Source: Trebouxia sp. TZW2008 (Eukaryota > Chlorophyta > Trebouxiophyceae > Trebouxiales > Trebouxiaceae). From it: a stretch of DNA of 64,000 bases. The DNA lies in contig BDIU01000094.1 of assembly GCA_002118135.1 (NCBI GenBank), positions 38,339-102,338 on the forward strand. Direction: 5' to 3'. Below are positions 43,627 to 55,600 of the stretch, piece after piece (within the stretch, counting starts at the first letter, position 1; each line of letters begins with the position of its first letter). The notes under the pieces are model-generated. The model did no database searches, had not been told where the DNA came from, and saw nothing but the letters and a program-made list of their open reading frames with translations. The translations under genes were made by a program, and so were the position numbers.

Positions 43627-46600
43627 TTAGTGCTGCAACTCGCTAGCGCCTCGGCGGACAGCATATCCGCTGGACTGGCCTCTGGCTAGTCTGCTGCGTC
43701 CTGTTCCTAGATCAGAGCTGCGTGCCTGAGGGCTGGCCTTTGGTAGGGGAATGCTACCATCTGGACTGAGCTGTGTAAGCCTGCACCCAACACGTGGTCA
43801 GTGTGTGGTTGATTCATTGATCAATACCTGTGCCTGCGCCAACGCAAGGTAGGTAGCAGGTATGCCTCACTCTGTTTCTGTAGGCCATACAGCAGGCGCA
43901 TTCTGTCACCTGAAGGTGTGCAGACAATGGCACCAGCACCGCGACTGCATATCAATCTGGAACGAACCTGTACCTACTCCATTAGAATGTGCTCATTGCC
44001 ATATGCATGTTCATTGTAATACATACAGTGCTCAAGACAGGTGCATCAAGACTAATTCCATTTATGATGAGGCACCATGTGAGCCAAGCTGAACATCTGA
44101 GGTTATGCACATCTTGCATGCAAAGAACAGGTTGCAGGAAGCAACAATCGCATCATGGGCAAGATGTCACATGAACCATGATCCCCAGCACAGACGTTAT
44201 GTACTTGAATGGCACATGGCAGCCTCTCACGCATGAGCTGCATGCAGAATGGCACTCATTTGCTCAGAACAAGCAGCACCTCAGCTGTTCTGACCAAGTC
44301 ATGCAGGACAGGCACATGAGACAACCTGTGGCTTGAGGCAGGCACAAAGCCGGTTCTAGAGGCTGTCCTTGGTGACCAGGCATCAATTCTTGGACTGCCA
44401 GGCTCCCAGTGTGACGGCTCTGGCACCTTCAGAGGCTTCACTGAGAAACTGCTTCTGCTACCTACACAACACAGCTTGGCAAATTGTTGTGGCTGCACAG
44501 CTTATGAAACTCATTGTTACTGCACAGCTTACAAAAGGCATAATTTTCGCATCTGCCAGCTCAACGGCCAATTTTGCTTGGCTCAAGTCCAATATTGTTT
44601 TGTAAGCTTGACTACACATGCTGTAGCTTGGTCACGAGTGCTACCTTTGGGTGTGGCTGTCGCCCTGACCGCCATCATGATGTGATGGCAAGGATACAGG
44701 TACGTACCAGACAAGCTGACGCTTGTGTTGATGATGCATTTTTGCAGCCTACAACTCTAGGTGCATGATGTGCAACAGGCAAACATGTGGATGGGCTGTT
44801 GCTTTTGTTACCACGCTGCACGAACACCATTGGCATGGCTGGCATGCCGTGGAGTCATGCAAGGTGGGGACAGAAGCAAGAGCTCACTCACACTATATGC
44901 CGTGTTAACGTAACCTATGCAAGCATACAGCAACATCTTGTTGGTAGTAGCAGTAGCAAATGCATGGCAGTAGAGCAGTCCCTAATGCTGCACTATCAGT
45001 CAAATCTGCCACTGCAGGTTTAGCTGTACGACTGGCAGAACTGCGAGGAAGTGGAGCAGTTACACGGTATACCTATGCTAGTGGCTGATTTCTCCAGAGG
45101 TGACAAAAGCGCTTTCTGCATTGCCACTGGAGCTTGTGGGGTGCCAGGCCAGCAAGACCAGACATGCAATCTGAGCAGCAAATGCAAGGCAGTGGAGCAA
45201 AAGCATGTGCTGTTGCCGGTGTATCTGTACTGCTGGCTGTTTTTTGGGAGGTGAGAGACGCTATCTGCACCTCCGCTGGGCAGGTGGTTTTGTGCCAATG
45301 TTTGTGCCAGTGACATGAATACAGGGCAGTGGTGCAGTTTCATGATATACCTGTGCTGGTGGCTGGCTTCTCAGAGGTGACAGAAACGCTGTCTGCACCG
45401 CCAATGGTGCTGGTGGGGTGCCAGACTAGCAACACCAGACATGCAATCTGAGCAGCAAATGCAAGGCAGTGGAGCAAACGCATGTACTGTTGCAGGTGTA
45501 CCTGTACTGGTGGCTGATTTGTCGGAGGTGAGAGGCGCTATCTGCACCGCTGATGGGCAGGTATAGTTGTACCAGTGACATGAATGCAGGGCAGTGGTGC
45601 AGTCTCATGGTGTACCTGTGCTAGTGGCTGACTTCTCAGAGGTGACAGAAACGCTATCCGCACCACCACTGGTGCTAGTGGGGTGCCATGCGAGTACCCT
45701 AGCTGATCCCCTTGGTGACTCAGCTGAGATGATCCTGCCAGAATCTTCGTCCAGCGAGATGATCCGCAGCTGAGGTGGGATGGACCCATGTGACTCAGAC
45801 TCCTGACTTGACGAGGACGATGACCTGAATGAGGACTCATTGCCAACTAATGAATTGGGTCCTGAATGCCCAACACTGCTGCTGGCGTCTACACTGACGT
45901 ATGCTGTACTGCTGCGAGCATATGACTTGGGTGCAGCTCGAAACTCTCTCTCTGATGCAGCATCAGCAGCAAAGCTGTGTCCTGCTTCACTGCCGCGCCT
46001 ACTGCGTGATTTAGTACTAGGCCTGCCTGTGGTTCTGCTCATTGTGTGAGAGGGCACAGGTGTGCTGTGCCTGCCAGATCGTGAGAAGGCCCCATGGGTG
46101 GTGTTGGGGGAGAAGGGCAAGCCTGAACCAGCCTTGCCTAGGGTGTATTGGCTCTCCAGCATTGAGTGCCTAGCAATCAGTCAATCAGTCAGTCAATCAC
46201 TTATGTTGGCTCTTCAGCACTGAGTGCCTAGCAGCCAATCAATCAAGCAATCAGTCAGTCAAATAAGTCAAGGAACTGTCAAAGACGCCCATCAGGTGGT
46301 CATGCAGACAACATGAACATCAATCAATTCTTAGCAATGCTTATTGCGTCGTCATGGCAACCCAAAAACGCATGCGGTCGTCATGCATCCATGTCAGGCA
46401 AAGCATTCTGCCTCAAAATCGGAAGCTGTTTGTGAATCCTCCAGCACACATGACTGCAAAGTGCATGTGGTTTAGCAGCAACGCCGCCAGCATCACAAAG
46501 TCGAATAAAGCCTGTAAGTCCTTCATGATCAACAACATTGCAAATGCTGTGCGGTCCAGCAGGAGTGTCGCCATTACCTAGCAGCGTAGCCCATGGGTTC

Positions 46601-49600
46601 TGCCCTGGAGACATGTGACAGGCGGGAGCCGTGATTGGCTGGGGCAAAGGCCCTCTGCCCTAAGTGGGCTGTTGGAGTAATGGGCAGACTAAACATGTGA
46701 TCCTGTGAGCCCAATCTGCCCCAGGTGATGCCACCTGTAATTGCAGCACATGTCACACTTCCATACATTACACCACGTGTACATATTGACACTGCCATAG
46801 CCTAGTGACAACTGCATGGCACCTACTTGGGAAGAGATGTCAAGACTATTGGCATGAGACTCCCACCTGTTGTGCACAAGGTCAACAATGATTCCTACAG
46901 CTGACGCTGTGACTGCTGACAAGCTTCAATGGGCAGCCTCACAGCTATGTGATCGCAGAGCTGTTTGACTACCCGTTCCAGCTTGTGAGCAACCACACAA
47001 TCAGCTGTACAAGTCATTGCATGAGCTGATGTCATAACCTGTCTTAGACTCGAACACCATGATGCCCTGAGCACTATGCAGCTCCCAGCCGGCACATGCA
47101 ATGTACATATTGTCAAGGATAGCATGTGCTTCACAGGTGACACGCCCAAACAGAGACAACAATTTGCATCTGCAGGAAACCTTGCGAGATGCTGTCAAGC
47201 TTGTGATGCAGCAGGGACAAATGCCTTGTGTACAGGACAACTTTGTGACAAGACATAGACAAACAAGCATCATGCTGGTATATCCACATGACCCTGTTCA
47301 CGCAATGCTGCGCATGCGTCTGGTCTAACTCAAAGCAACAGAATATTTGAAAAGCAAGCATGGTGCTTGAGCATCTACATGCTCCTATACATGTAATGCT
47401 GCGCAGGCGTTTGATCTGACCAAAAGCAGTAGAGAATACCTGAAGGTGAAGGAGCCTTTGCCATGCTTTGGCGCCTTGAAATCCAGCCGCTGTCAAGGTT
47501 GTACTGACCCACTGCATTGGGAGACAAGCTAGGAGACGGCAGCGGTGAAGCGAGAGGCGTGACAAAGCTTCCATCAGACGCAGAGACAGACACAGGGTGG
47601 CTGGTAATGCCGTCATATGAGGGCAGGGCAGTGGGCGAGGGCAGAGCAAAAGCTGGGTTGGGCGGCGCAGCCCTAGGGCTGGGGCTGGCAAAGATGGTTC
47701 CAGAGCCGCCTAGACCAGCAATGGAGTACTCCTGAAGATGACTCAACTGAGTTGCAGACACGCTGCGCCTGTGGGCAACCAGAAGCAAACAGTCAGATGC
47801 TGAGGACGCTTCAACACGTCAAAAGTATAATGCAGCGTGTCTGCAAGCAAGCACAGGCCCTAACCAAATTGCCAGGCATTGACTGAAATGGACTGTAGGC
47901 GACGGCTGTGCATGGGCAAGCATTGGCAAAACTGGGCTGGAGTTTGCACCAGTACTGGCAGTACTCTCCTGCAAGCAGGCTTTGGACCACACAGATAGTT
48001 AAAGAATTGAGAGTGTCTGATTTGAGGAGTGATGCATGCCTTACACAGAAACAAATAAAGAGCAAGAGCTGTATCAAAGACAAGGTTGTGCTGCGCGTTC
48101 AAATAGCCACAGTGGCAGTTCTGTCTCTTACACTGGTGCAAAAGCAATGTCCATGAAATGTCAAATCTAAGCAAAAGCTGCAGACTGAACCACAATAAAC
48201 AAGCTACAGTAACCGCACATCTCTACAGCAGACTAAAGCAGCAATCATATATGAGAGTGCCTCATGTTGCTGCTGGAATACATAGCAATGTCAGAGCAAA
48301 TTGCTCATACTGACAGCTCATTGAGTGCCTGGTTGATATGCTGTGTCATTGAGCGCGCTGTGATGTGTCCAACCAGTTGAGTGTGACACACCATTTGTCT
48401 GATGGTGTGAGTGTGATTGATCAGGTCCAGAAGGCCCATGCAAAGCAGGCTTGTCATGCAGACCAGACATATTACTAAGCGGCTGTTGATATGTCATTGG
48501 CTGTTGCGCTGACTGAGAGACAAAGCCTGGTTCAAAATGGGGCAAGGGTTCTAGTCCCAAATTGTGTAAGGTTTGATTTTGGCCGCCATTTTGCCAGTGC
48601 TGAAGCGTGGGGTTCCGCTCTATGGACAAATTCTGCAATTGGTCATGCATTGGATAGTCATTGCGCTGTGGGTTTGGAGGTATTTGTGGCTGCGCCTGGG
48701 TCATGTCAGAGAAGCTGACACGATTTGCAAACCCTGAGTTCTGTGGCTGAGCCTGGCTGTAGTTATGGGTCTGAGATGGTGGCTGCGGCAGGCTTGAACT
48801 TGGAAATTGGGTGGCCAATTGGGATGGTGCTGGAGCGAAAGGTACAGGGGGTGGGGAAGCCTTGGTAGGGCTATTGCTAGGGCTCAGAGCAAATTTGCTA
48901 GGGTTGAATCTGGATGGCACCACAGGAACGCCTTCCCAGTGCTCATTGGAATGGCTAGAGGTCCATAACCTAGCATGAATTAGACAGGCGCTGTGAGAAG
49001 GTGTTGAGATGAAGGATGACAGGCAGGCACAAGGTCATAGTCAGACCAGATAGCTGAGCCTGTAGCTGGACCTGGAATGAGACTCTATCATAAGCTCAGT
49101 GATGGCAGTGTCTGTAGGCTGATGTGTGACATGGGCTTTGTGCCTTGGCATGTTTTCTTCCAACCTGTGGGCTTGGGAGCGTTTGGTCATGGGCTGTGAT
49201 TGGCTGTGATTGAAGGCTTCTGACTGTTGCAGCTCTTATGCAGTCTGTACAATGTCCACAGTTGCAGCGTTGCCTGAAAGTGCTGGCTGACATGCATCTC
49301 GCTGCTAGTGCATTGAGTCCGCAAACACAGATGTATTCCGTACTACATGTGCATTGAAGCCAGGTGTGCTGGGGAGGGGGGGGGTAAGGAGTGAGGGGGG
49401 AGGGGGGAGGGGGGGGGAGGGACCGACCTGTGGTGGGGAGGGGAAGCGCCTGAGATAGCAGGCTCTGAATCTGGAGTGTGCATGCCAGTCGGAGTGCCGC
49501 TGTTGGAAGCAATGTTGTAATGCAAGCCCATCTCAGCCTTGTTGCTCTGCCACCACACCGAGGCGGCTGCCTTGTCAAAGTGTTGGCGATTGAAGCGGAT

Positions 49601-52600
49601 GCGAGTGAGGGAATTCTGACCATTCGCCAGTCTTGCAAAAGTCAGAAACACACCCTGCACCAGGATTTGAACCTGTGAGCATTTGTTATGTGGATTGCGC
49701 ATGCAGACCGTTGAGAAGGGCTGTCCAACACTGAGGCAGCTGCCTTGTCAAAGTGCTGGCGAATGAAACGAATCTGTGTGAGGGAATTCTGGCCATTTGC
49801 AAGCCTGGCAAAAGTCAAAAACATGCCCTGCAGCAGGAATTGATCCTGTAAATACACGACCACAGCGAGGCAGCCTCCTTGTCAAAGTGGCGGTTGAAGC
49901 AAGTATGTGACAGGGAGTTCTGACTGTTAGCCAGGCGGGCAAAAGTCAGAAACCGACCCTGCACCAGGAAGTGCACCCGTTAGCTATGTGAGGTGCAGAT
50001 CAACTTCCGCTGTCCATCACTCAGTCATGATGCACGAATTCAAGTAGCCCTGCCATGCATGCTTCATGAAGCACCTGATTGAACCCCCCTCCCCTCTCCC
50101 CTCGCCAAATACCATCAGTCGTGATGGTCAAAACAGATATGCGGTGCCTTATGCGTGCGGAACGCCACGTGTGTACAGCTTGCTCAGTTCCCTCAGGCCA
50201 TGAGACTGCTGGTGTGGAAGTGCATCCTGTCATGATGTACAAATTAGATGAGGATTGTGTCATGCATGTTGTATATAGCACCTGATCAACTTCCTCTGTC
50301 CACTCAGGACCTGAGTCTGCTGCTGTGGAAGTGCCCTGCCCTGAGGAGGCTGTGCGCTTATGGCCCTTGCCCCTTGATGAACCCCCCTCGACAGACCCAC
50401 CTGCCTGGCGGACCCCCGGCTGTGACCCCCCACTACTCTGTCTGCTTCCCATCTGCACAGTGGACAGCACAAGCTCCCGATGGTACATCAGCAATGCCGA
50501 CACTGACATGCTGCATAAGCTAAATTTGCTATTCATACGTTGAACAACACAAAACAGTCATCATAATTGCATGCGGCAAACAGTGGCAGCTAGCCAATAA
50601 AGGGCCTGCTGGCAAGCACATTCTAAGTTTGCAGCATTCTACAGCTGCAGACTTGCATGCTGCAGCTGCTTGTCTTGTTTTGCACATGGACTGCCCACAC
50701 TTGAGTGACATGTGTCTCTTCCTGTCACAGATACAAGTACCATGCTATTCAGAGCAGAAAACAGACATGCACAAGCAACTGCAAATATTTGCCGATGGAC
50801 GCGGAAACAGCCTGCCATTGAGGCATTCAACTGCGGAAAAGATTGATTTGTGCTGTCTCTGGGACTGGGCCTGGCAAAGCTACTGCATGGGGAAAGTGCA
50901 TACCTGCATGAGACTCTTGTCAAGCTCAGAGGAGCTCTGCTGTGACATGCCACGGGCTTCCCTGAAGGGACTGTCTGATGCCCCAGCCCTGCTGACACTG
51001 GCCCTCCTGTCTGACACCATCTTGGTCTGCAACAGAGCAGCACACTTTTTGATCGATAAAATGCAAGTGAAAGGAAAACTAACACACTCTTTGATATCAA
51101 CTGTTGGCATAATCAACATGAGCACACAATGGCCCTCCTGTCTGACACCATCTTGGTCTGCAACAAAGAGAGGCGCGCTTCTATGTCGGGAAAGGAGACA
51201 AGCAGCAATTGCTTGAAAGCAAAATAAAAAGCTTGTCCCTCAACTGCGTGGACAAGTTGGGTAGACAGAAGCACTGGCGTAAACAGTTTTGTCTGCGCCG
51301 TAGAAACACCTGAGCAATCAATTGATGCAAAACTTTGCACAGTGTTTAGCTGTAGTGCAAGTTGCTTTCAATGCACATGTTCTGTTATTGAATGCAGAAG
51401 AAGGTATCTGCCATGCTGCTGCAAACCAACAGCAAGGCACTGCTGCCTAGAAATCAATGAAGTCATCTGCTGTGAGGTATTCTCATTGTTGATTATGCAC
51501 AGTCTTACAGGCACTCAAGCAAGTTTCTGAACAGCTGTACAAAAGTTGACATTGTGCACACCTGGCGCTTGTCAAAGTCTGCGACTCGGCGCTCAAGGTC
51601 AGCTCGCAGCTGCCTGAGCTCCCGCCTTTCCCGGTCCATTTCAGCCTTATCAGAATCTTGAGGCATGCCACTGCCCCGCCGGCTGAAGCTCTTTGAGTCT
51701 GCACCATGCCTCAGCTCGGACGCCCTGTCAGCATAGCCTCGCATCTCGGCCGCTGACTCGCGGTTCATGGTCTCCCTTCGCTCTCCCAGCTCAGCATAGC
51801 TCAGCTGCCCAAAGCTAGGCCGCCTGCCTTCACTGGACCTCAGATCCTGTGTCCTGGACATTGCACTGCCTCGCCTGTCTGCCTGCAACCGGGACTCTGT
51901 AGCTGGTTCTCTGCCACTAGGCGAGGACGGCTGCTGGCGGTCGTCTGGGGACAAGGGATACCGTGACTGCTGCCTTGCTGGCCCTGCACAAATGCACGTA
52001 CAGATTCAAGCAAACACACAGCATATGGGCATCCATGAATGCGCCAGCGGCATGCAGGGTTTTTACATAGTCCATATCAATGACAATGTGCAATAGGCGC
52101 CAATGTGTGGCAGTTATACTAACAACGAAGAAGCAAGTCATCTTGATGATCAATATGCGTGCACATGAGTGCAAAGCAAGCATAAATTTCAAGGCAGAGC
52201 AGACCCCTACCCACATTGGACAAATTGTGAGGGCAGCAGGGCCATCACTCGGCCAATATGCTGGCAATCCAGAAGAAGAACACTGTAACAAGAATGCCAG
52301 TTGCACAGGAATGCAGGCTGAGACTACGAGCAGGTGGGGATGTGAGATGCACAGCAGACCTGGACCAACAAGGAAGACAATGTATGAAGGTGTAATGTGG
52401 GGAAGGTGATGTGTAGTGTGAAATGCAGAGACGGTGAAAATTGCGCAACAGGGTGGGTGTTGTAGATGGGGCAGGAAATGGGTGGCAACAGGGCTCAGCA
52501 TTAGGCAGCTAACCTAGCAGTATGGCAGCAAAGTGATATAACAAGAACCTCATGCACAACAATGAGAGTTTACGGCAGACCTGCGCCTACAGGGGAGATG

Positions 52601-55600
52601 TCGTAAATTGGTCTGGGAGTGGGAGAGGTGATCTGATGATGGCCCATCTCGCGCTGCAGCAGAGCCTCCAGCTTCTCCACCTTGCTCTGCAGGCCCTGCA
52701 CCTGACCTGCCCAATGCCTCTCTCTTGCATCAGCCTCTGCCTGCATTCAAAGCACAGCAGTCAGTCAGTCAGCCAGCAATACACACAAGTAGGGGTAGGA
52801 AGCCAGATGCTGTGTGACAAAGGTCTGTCAGCCCCGAGTTTGCGCCTGCCAATGCCTCTCTTTCGCAGCAGCCTCCGCCTGCAAGTGCAGCGTAACAATC
52901 AATCAGTCAGGCAGCCAGCCAGCAAAAGTTTGAAAAATACATTCTGAAACAGGGATGGTTTGGCTTGACAAACTTGTCTACTAGATACAAGTTGAAATAA
53001 GTGCCAGATGACAGTGTTTTGCATGTACAGCATCTGGGTCTGCCTGTACCGCTCCTGCGCTTGCAACTGGTCTTGATGTAATTGCAACAATGTGAATTTG
53101 TAATTGCAAACTTCTGCAAACATGTCCAGTGCGCTCAGCTTAAAATGCCCTGCTTCTGTGCGAGTCAATCTACATAGATTGCTGCAAGTAGACGTCTGCC
53201 ATGCTGTGCCAATGTGCGTTCAACAGTCAAATGGAAAGCAGGCTCATCAAAGGGCTCGGCACTCACTCTGCATGGAGCACAGAGTCCTCTGGCGACATTT
53301 TTGGCGCATTTGAGACGCTGCCTGTCTTGCCATCAGCTTGACAGGCTCTTCATTGTCCTTAACCTCAGGCTGACAACACTAATGGACAACTGCATTACAC
53401 ACAGTCAGAAGGCAAACAGGCTCACCACAAGGTCCTCAATCAAGACTGAGTCCTCTGGCAACATGTCTGGCGCACTTAAGATGCTGCCCATCTCACTCTC
53501 AGCTTGTGATGCTCTGCTTCTTTCAGGACCCCAGCCGCTGACATCACTGGAGGCTCGGCCACCGTCTTTGCTGCCTAACGTCTCGGTGCTGTTGCCAGCT
53601 TGCAGCCTTAGGCGCTGACCTCTTGAGTCAGCATACCTCTTACCTGCAATCATGGGCATAGGTTCAGTTCTACTGTGTATTAACATGTCTTTATAGACAT
53701 GAAGTGCCAACCATGCTTGCTTTTGAATCAATCACCAGCTGCTGACATCACTGGAGGCTCACCCGCCATCTTCGCTGCCTGGTGTCTCAGTGCTGTTGCC
53801 AGCTTGCAGCCTCAGGCGCTGACCTCTTGAGTCAGCATACCTCTTACCTGCAATTGTGGGCATAGTTTCAGTTCTACAGTTGACAAGCACACACTGCCAA
53901 CTATGCTTGCTTTTGAATGAATCACCAGCCGCGGACATCACTGGAGGCCTATTTGCTGCTTAGCATCTCAGTGCTGTTGCCGGCTTGCAGCCTTTAGAGC
54001 TGGCGCCAAGCTGTCAAACTTCTTACCTGTGAGTGTGGATGAGAATTCAGGGTGTGGTGATTTACGTTGCGCAAGACAGCATCTGCAGCGTGCTTTACGC
54101 TGTTGGGACATGGATAGCAGCTTGACAAGCATGGTGTCCACACGCTTCACCTTAGGCTTGGCAGTGTAATCGTAGCAGCAAAGCATGTTGAAAGGTTTAT
54201 TGCAATGAAAGGCGAGCTGAACTCCGTCAGCATTTCCAGCAAGACCCCACATGCATGTCTGAACACTCTGGCACAAGGCAGAGACATCAACAAAAGTCAG
54301 CCATGCACATCACAACAACATGAGCTCAGAAACCTACTTCCAGCAGAAGACCTAAAGCCAGGCCCAAACTCGCCCTTGGCATCAGCTGAGCGGCGGGACA
54401 GGTTATCCTTTTTGCCGCGCCGTGCCGCTGCAGCAGCACGAACCAGACCCATCATGCTGCCTGTGCTTGTGGATTTGGGATTGTTCCTGCCATTGCGGCT
54501 TGCATTCACATGCTCATCTCCCGCCCCCTTGCGAGGCGTGACGGCTAGATCTGTACACCATACAACAGCTGCAGAATGAGTCATGGCTAAATGCAACATG
54601 CAGCAAGCACAGCATGCCTTAAACCAATTCACACAGGCTGAGGCACTGCTGTTCTGTGTCACTATTGCGCTGTGTGTGTGTATTGCTGCTGTGTCGCGTA
54701 GGAGTCTTGTGCTGTTGCAACTTCACAGCAAGACCAAACACAATAGCCCAGATGATGCAGAAAGAGGCAACATGAAATGTTGTGCAAGAGATAGGGACCT
54801 GAGCAGCAAGATTGGAAACGCACCATTTGAGCCATGATTCATCAGAGAGAGGCTGCCCTCTGAGACCCTGTCCAGGGGCCCGACACCCCCACTGCCTGCT
54901 GTGTTAGGGCCCGCACTGTGCTGGCGAGAGTCTGGCACGTCCACAGTGACTGCTGGCTTGCTGAACAGCTGCATCACCTTCTGCTTGTAGCCGCGCTGCT
55001 TCTCAGCCTGCTCTTGCTGCATCGCGTCATGGGCGCAGACTGCTAGTGTGTGATATCCTCCACATGCGACCTGTGACACAACGACCAAAGTTACTGTGTG
55101 TGTATTGGCCTGTTCCTGCTGCACGGCAGTGTGGGTGCAGAATGCTAGTGCTTAATAACCTCCACATTCAACTTGTTCCACATGCACCTGTTTCACAACA
55201 ACCAAAGTCACAGTGTGTGTCTTGGCCTGTTGTTGCTGCATTGCGTCAAGGGCACAGGGCTGCTAATGTGTGGTACCCTCCACCAGCAACTGGCAACATG
55301 CCGAGCAGAATCAAATTGCAATTTTAGTCTTTGGGTGCCTTGCTGCATTGCCTGCTGGGCGAAGACTGCCAATGTACAAAAGGCATGCTCACAGGGCCAA
55401 CAGCCCTAGAAGTTACTACACCACAGCTGTCCATTGAGCATACTGCTGCATGATATGCATGGCACGCTGTATCCTACAGGGAATTTGCTGTAGATAGCAA
55501 TATGCAAAACGCTGAACTGCTAAATTGAGGTTGAGCCAGGTGCTGCTGCATGGCATTTGTTATATGCACCGACAGCACATGAACGTTTTCAGATGCGCTT

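Noticed and set aside
43271..43630. Plus-strand open frame of 119 codons between two genes
   Set aside because: It overlaps the final exon of the PRAF-like gene by a few bases, is Cys/Ser-rich without a known motif, and has no exon partners. A small gene cannot be excluded.
43627..48954. Separate gene for the Ser/Pro-rich exons downstream of BRX
   Set aside because: All seven junctions from the BRX exon to the stop at 43627 close in phase with GT-AG sites, and no start codon context or promoter-like gap separates them. cDNA could still overturn this.
50629..51216. Plus-strand open frame of 195 codons
   Set aside because: It lies antisense to a PRAF-like exon and its duplicate, with no motif; the minus-strand exon closes in phase.
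53968..54276. Possible FYVE zinc finger (Cys-rich segment with FNMLCCYDYTAKPKVKR)
   Set aside because: The Cys/His spacing does not fit FYVE, and the phase from the preceding exon favours a different frame without the cysteines.
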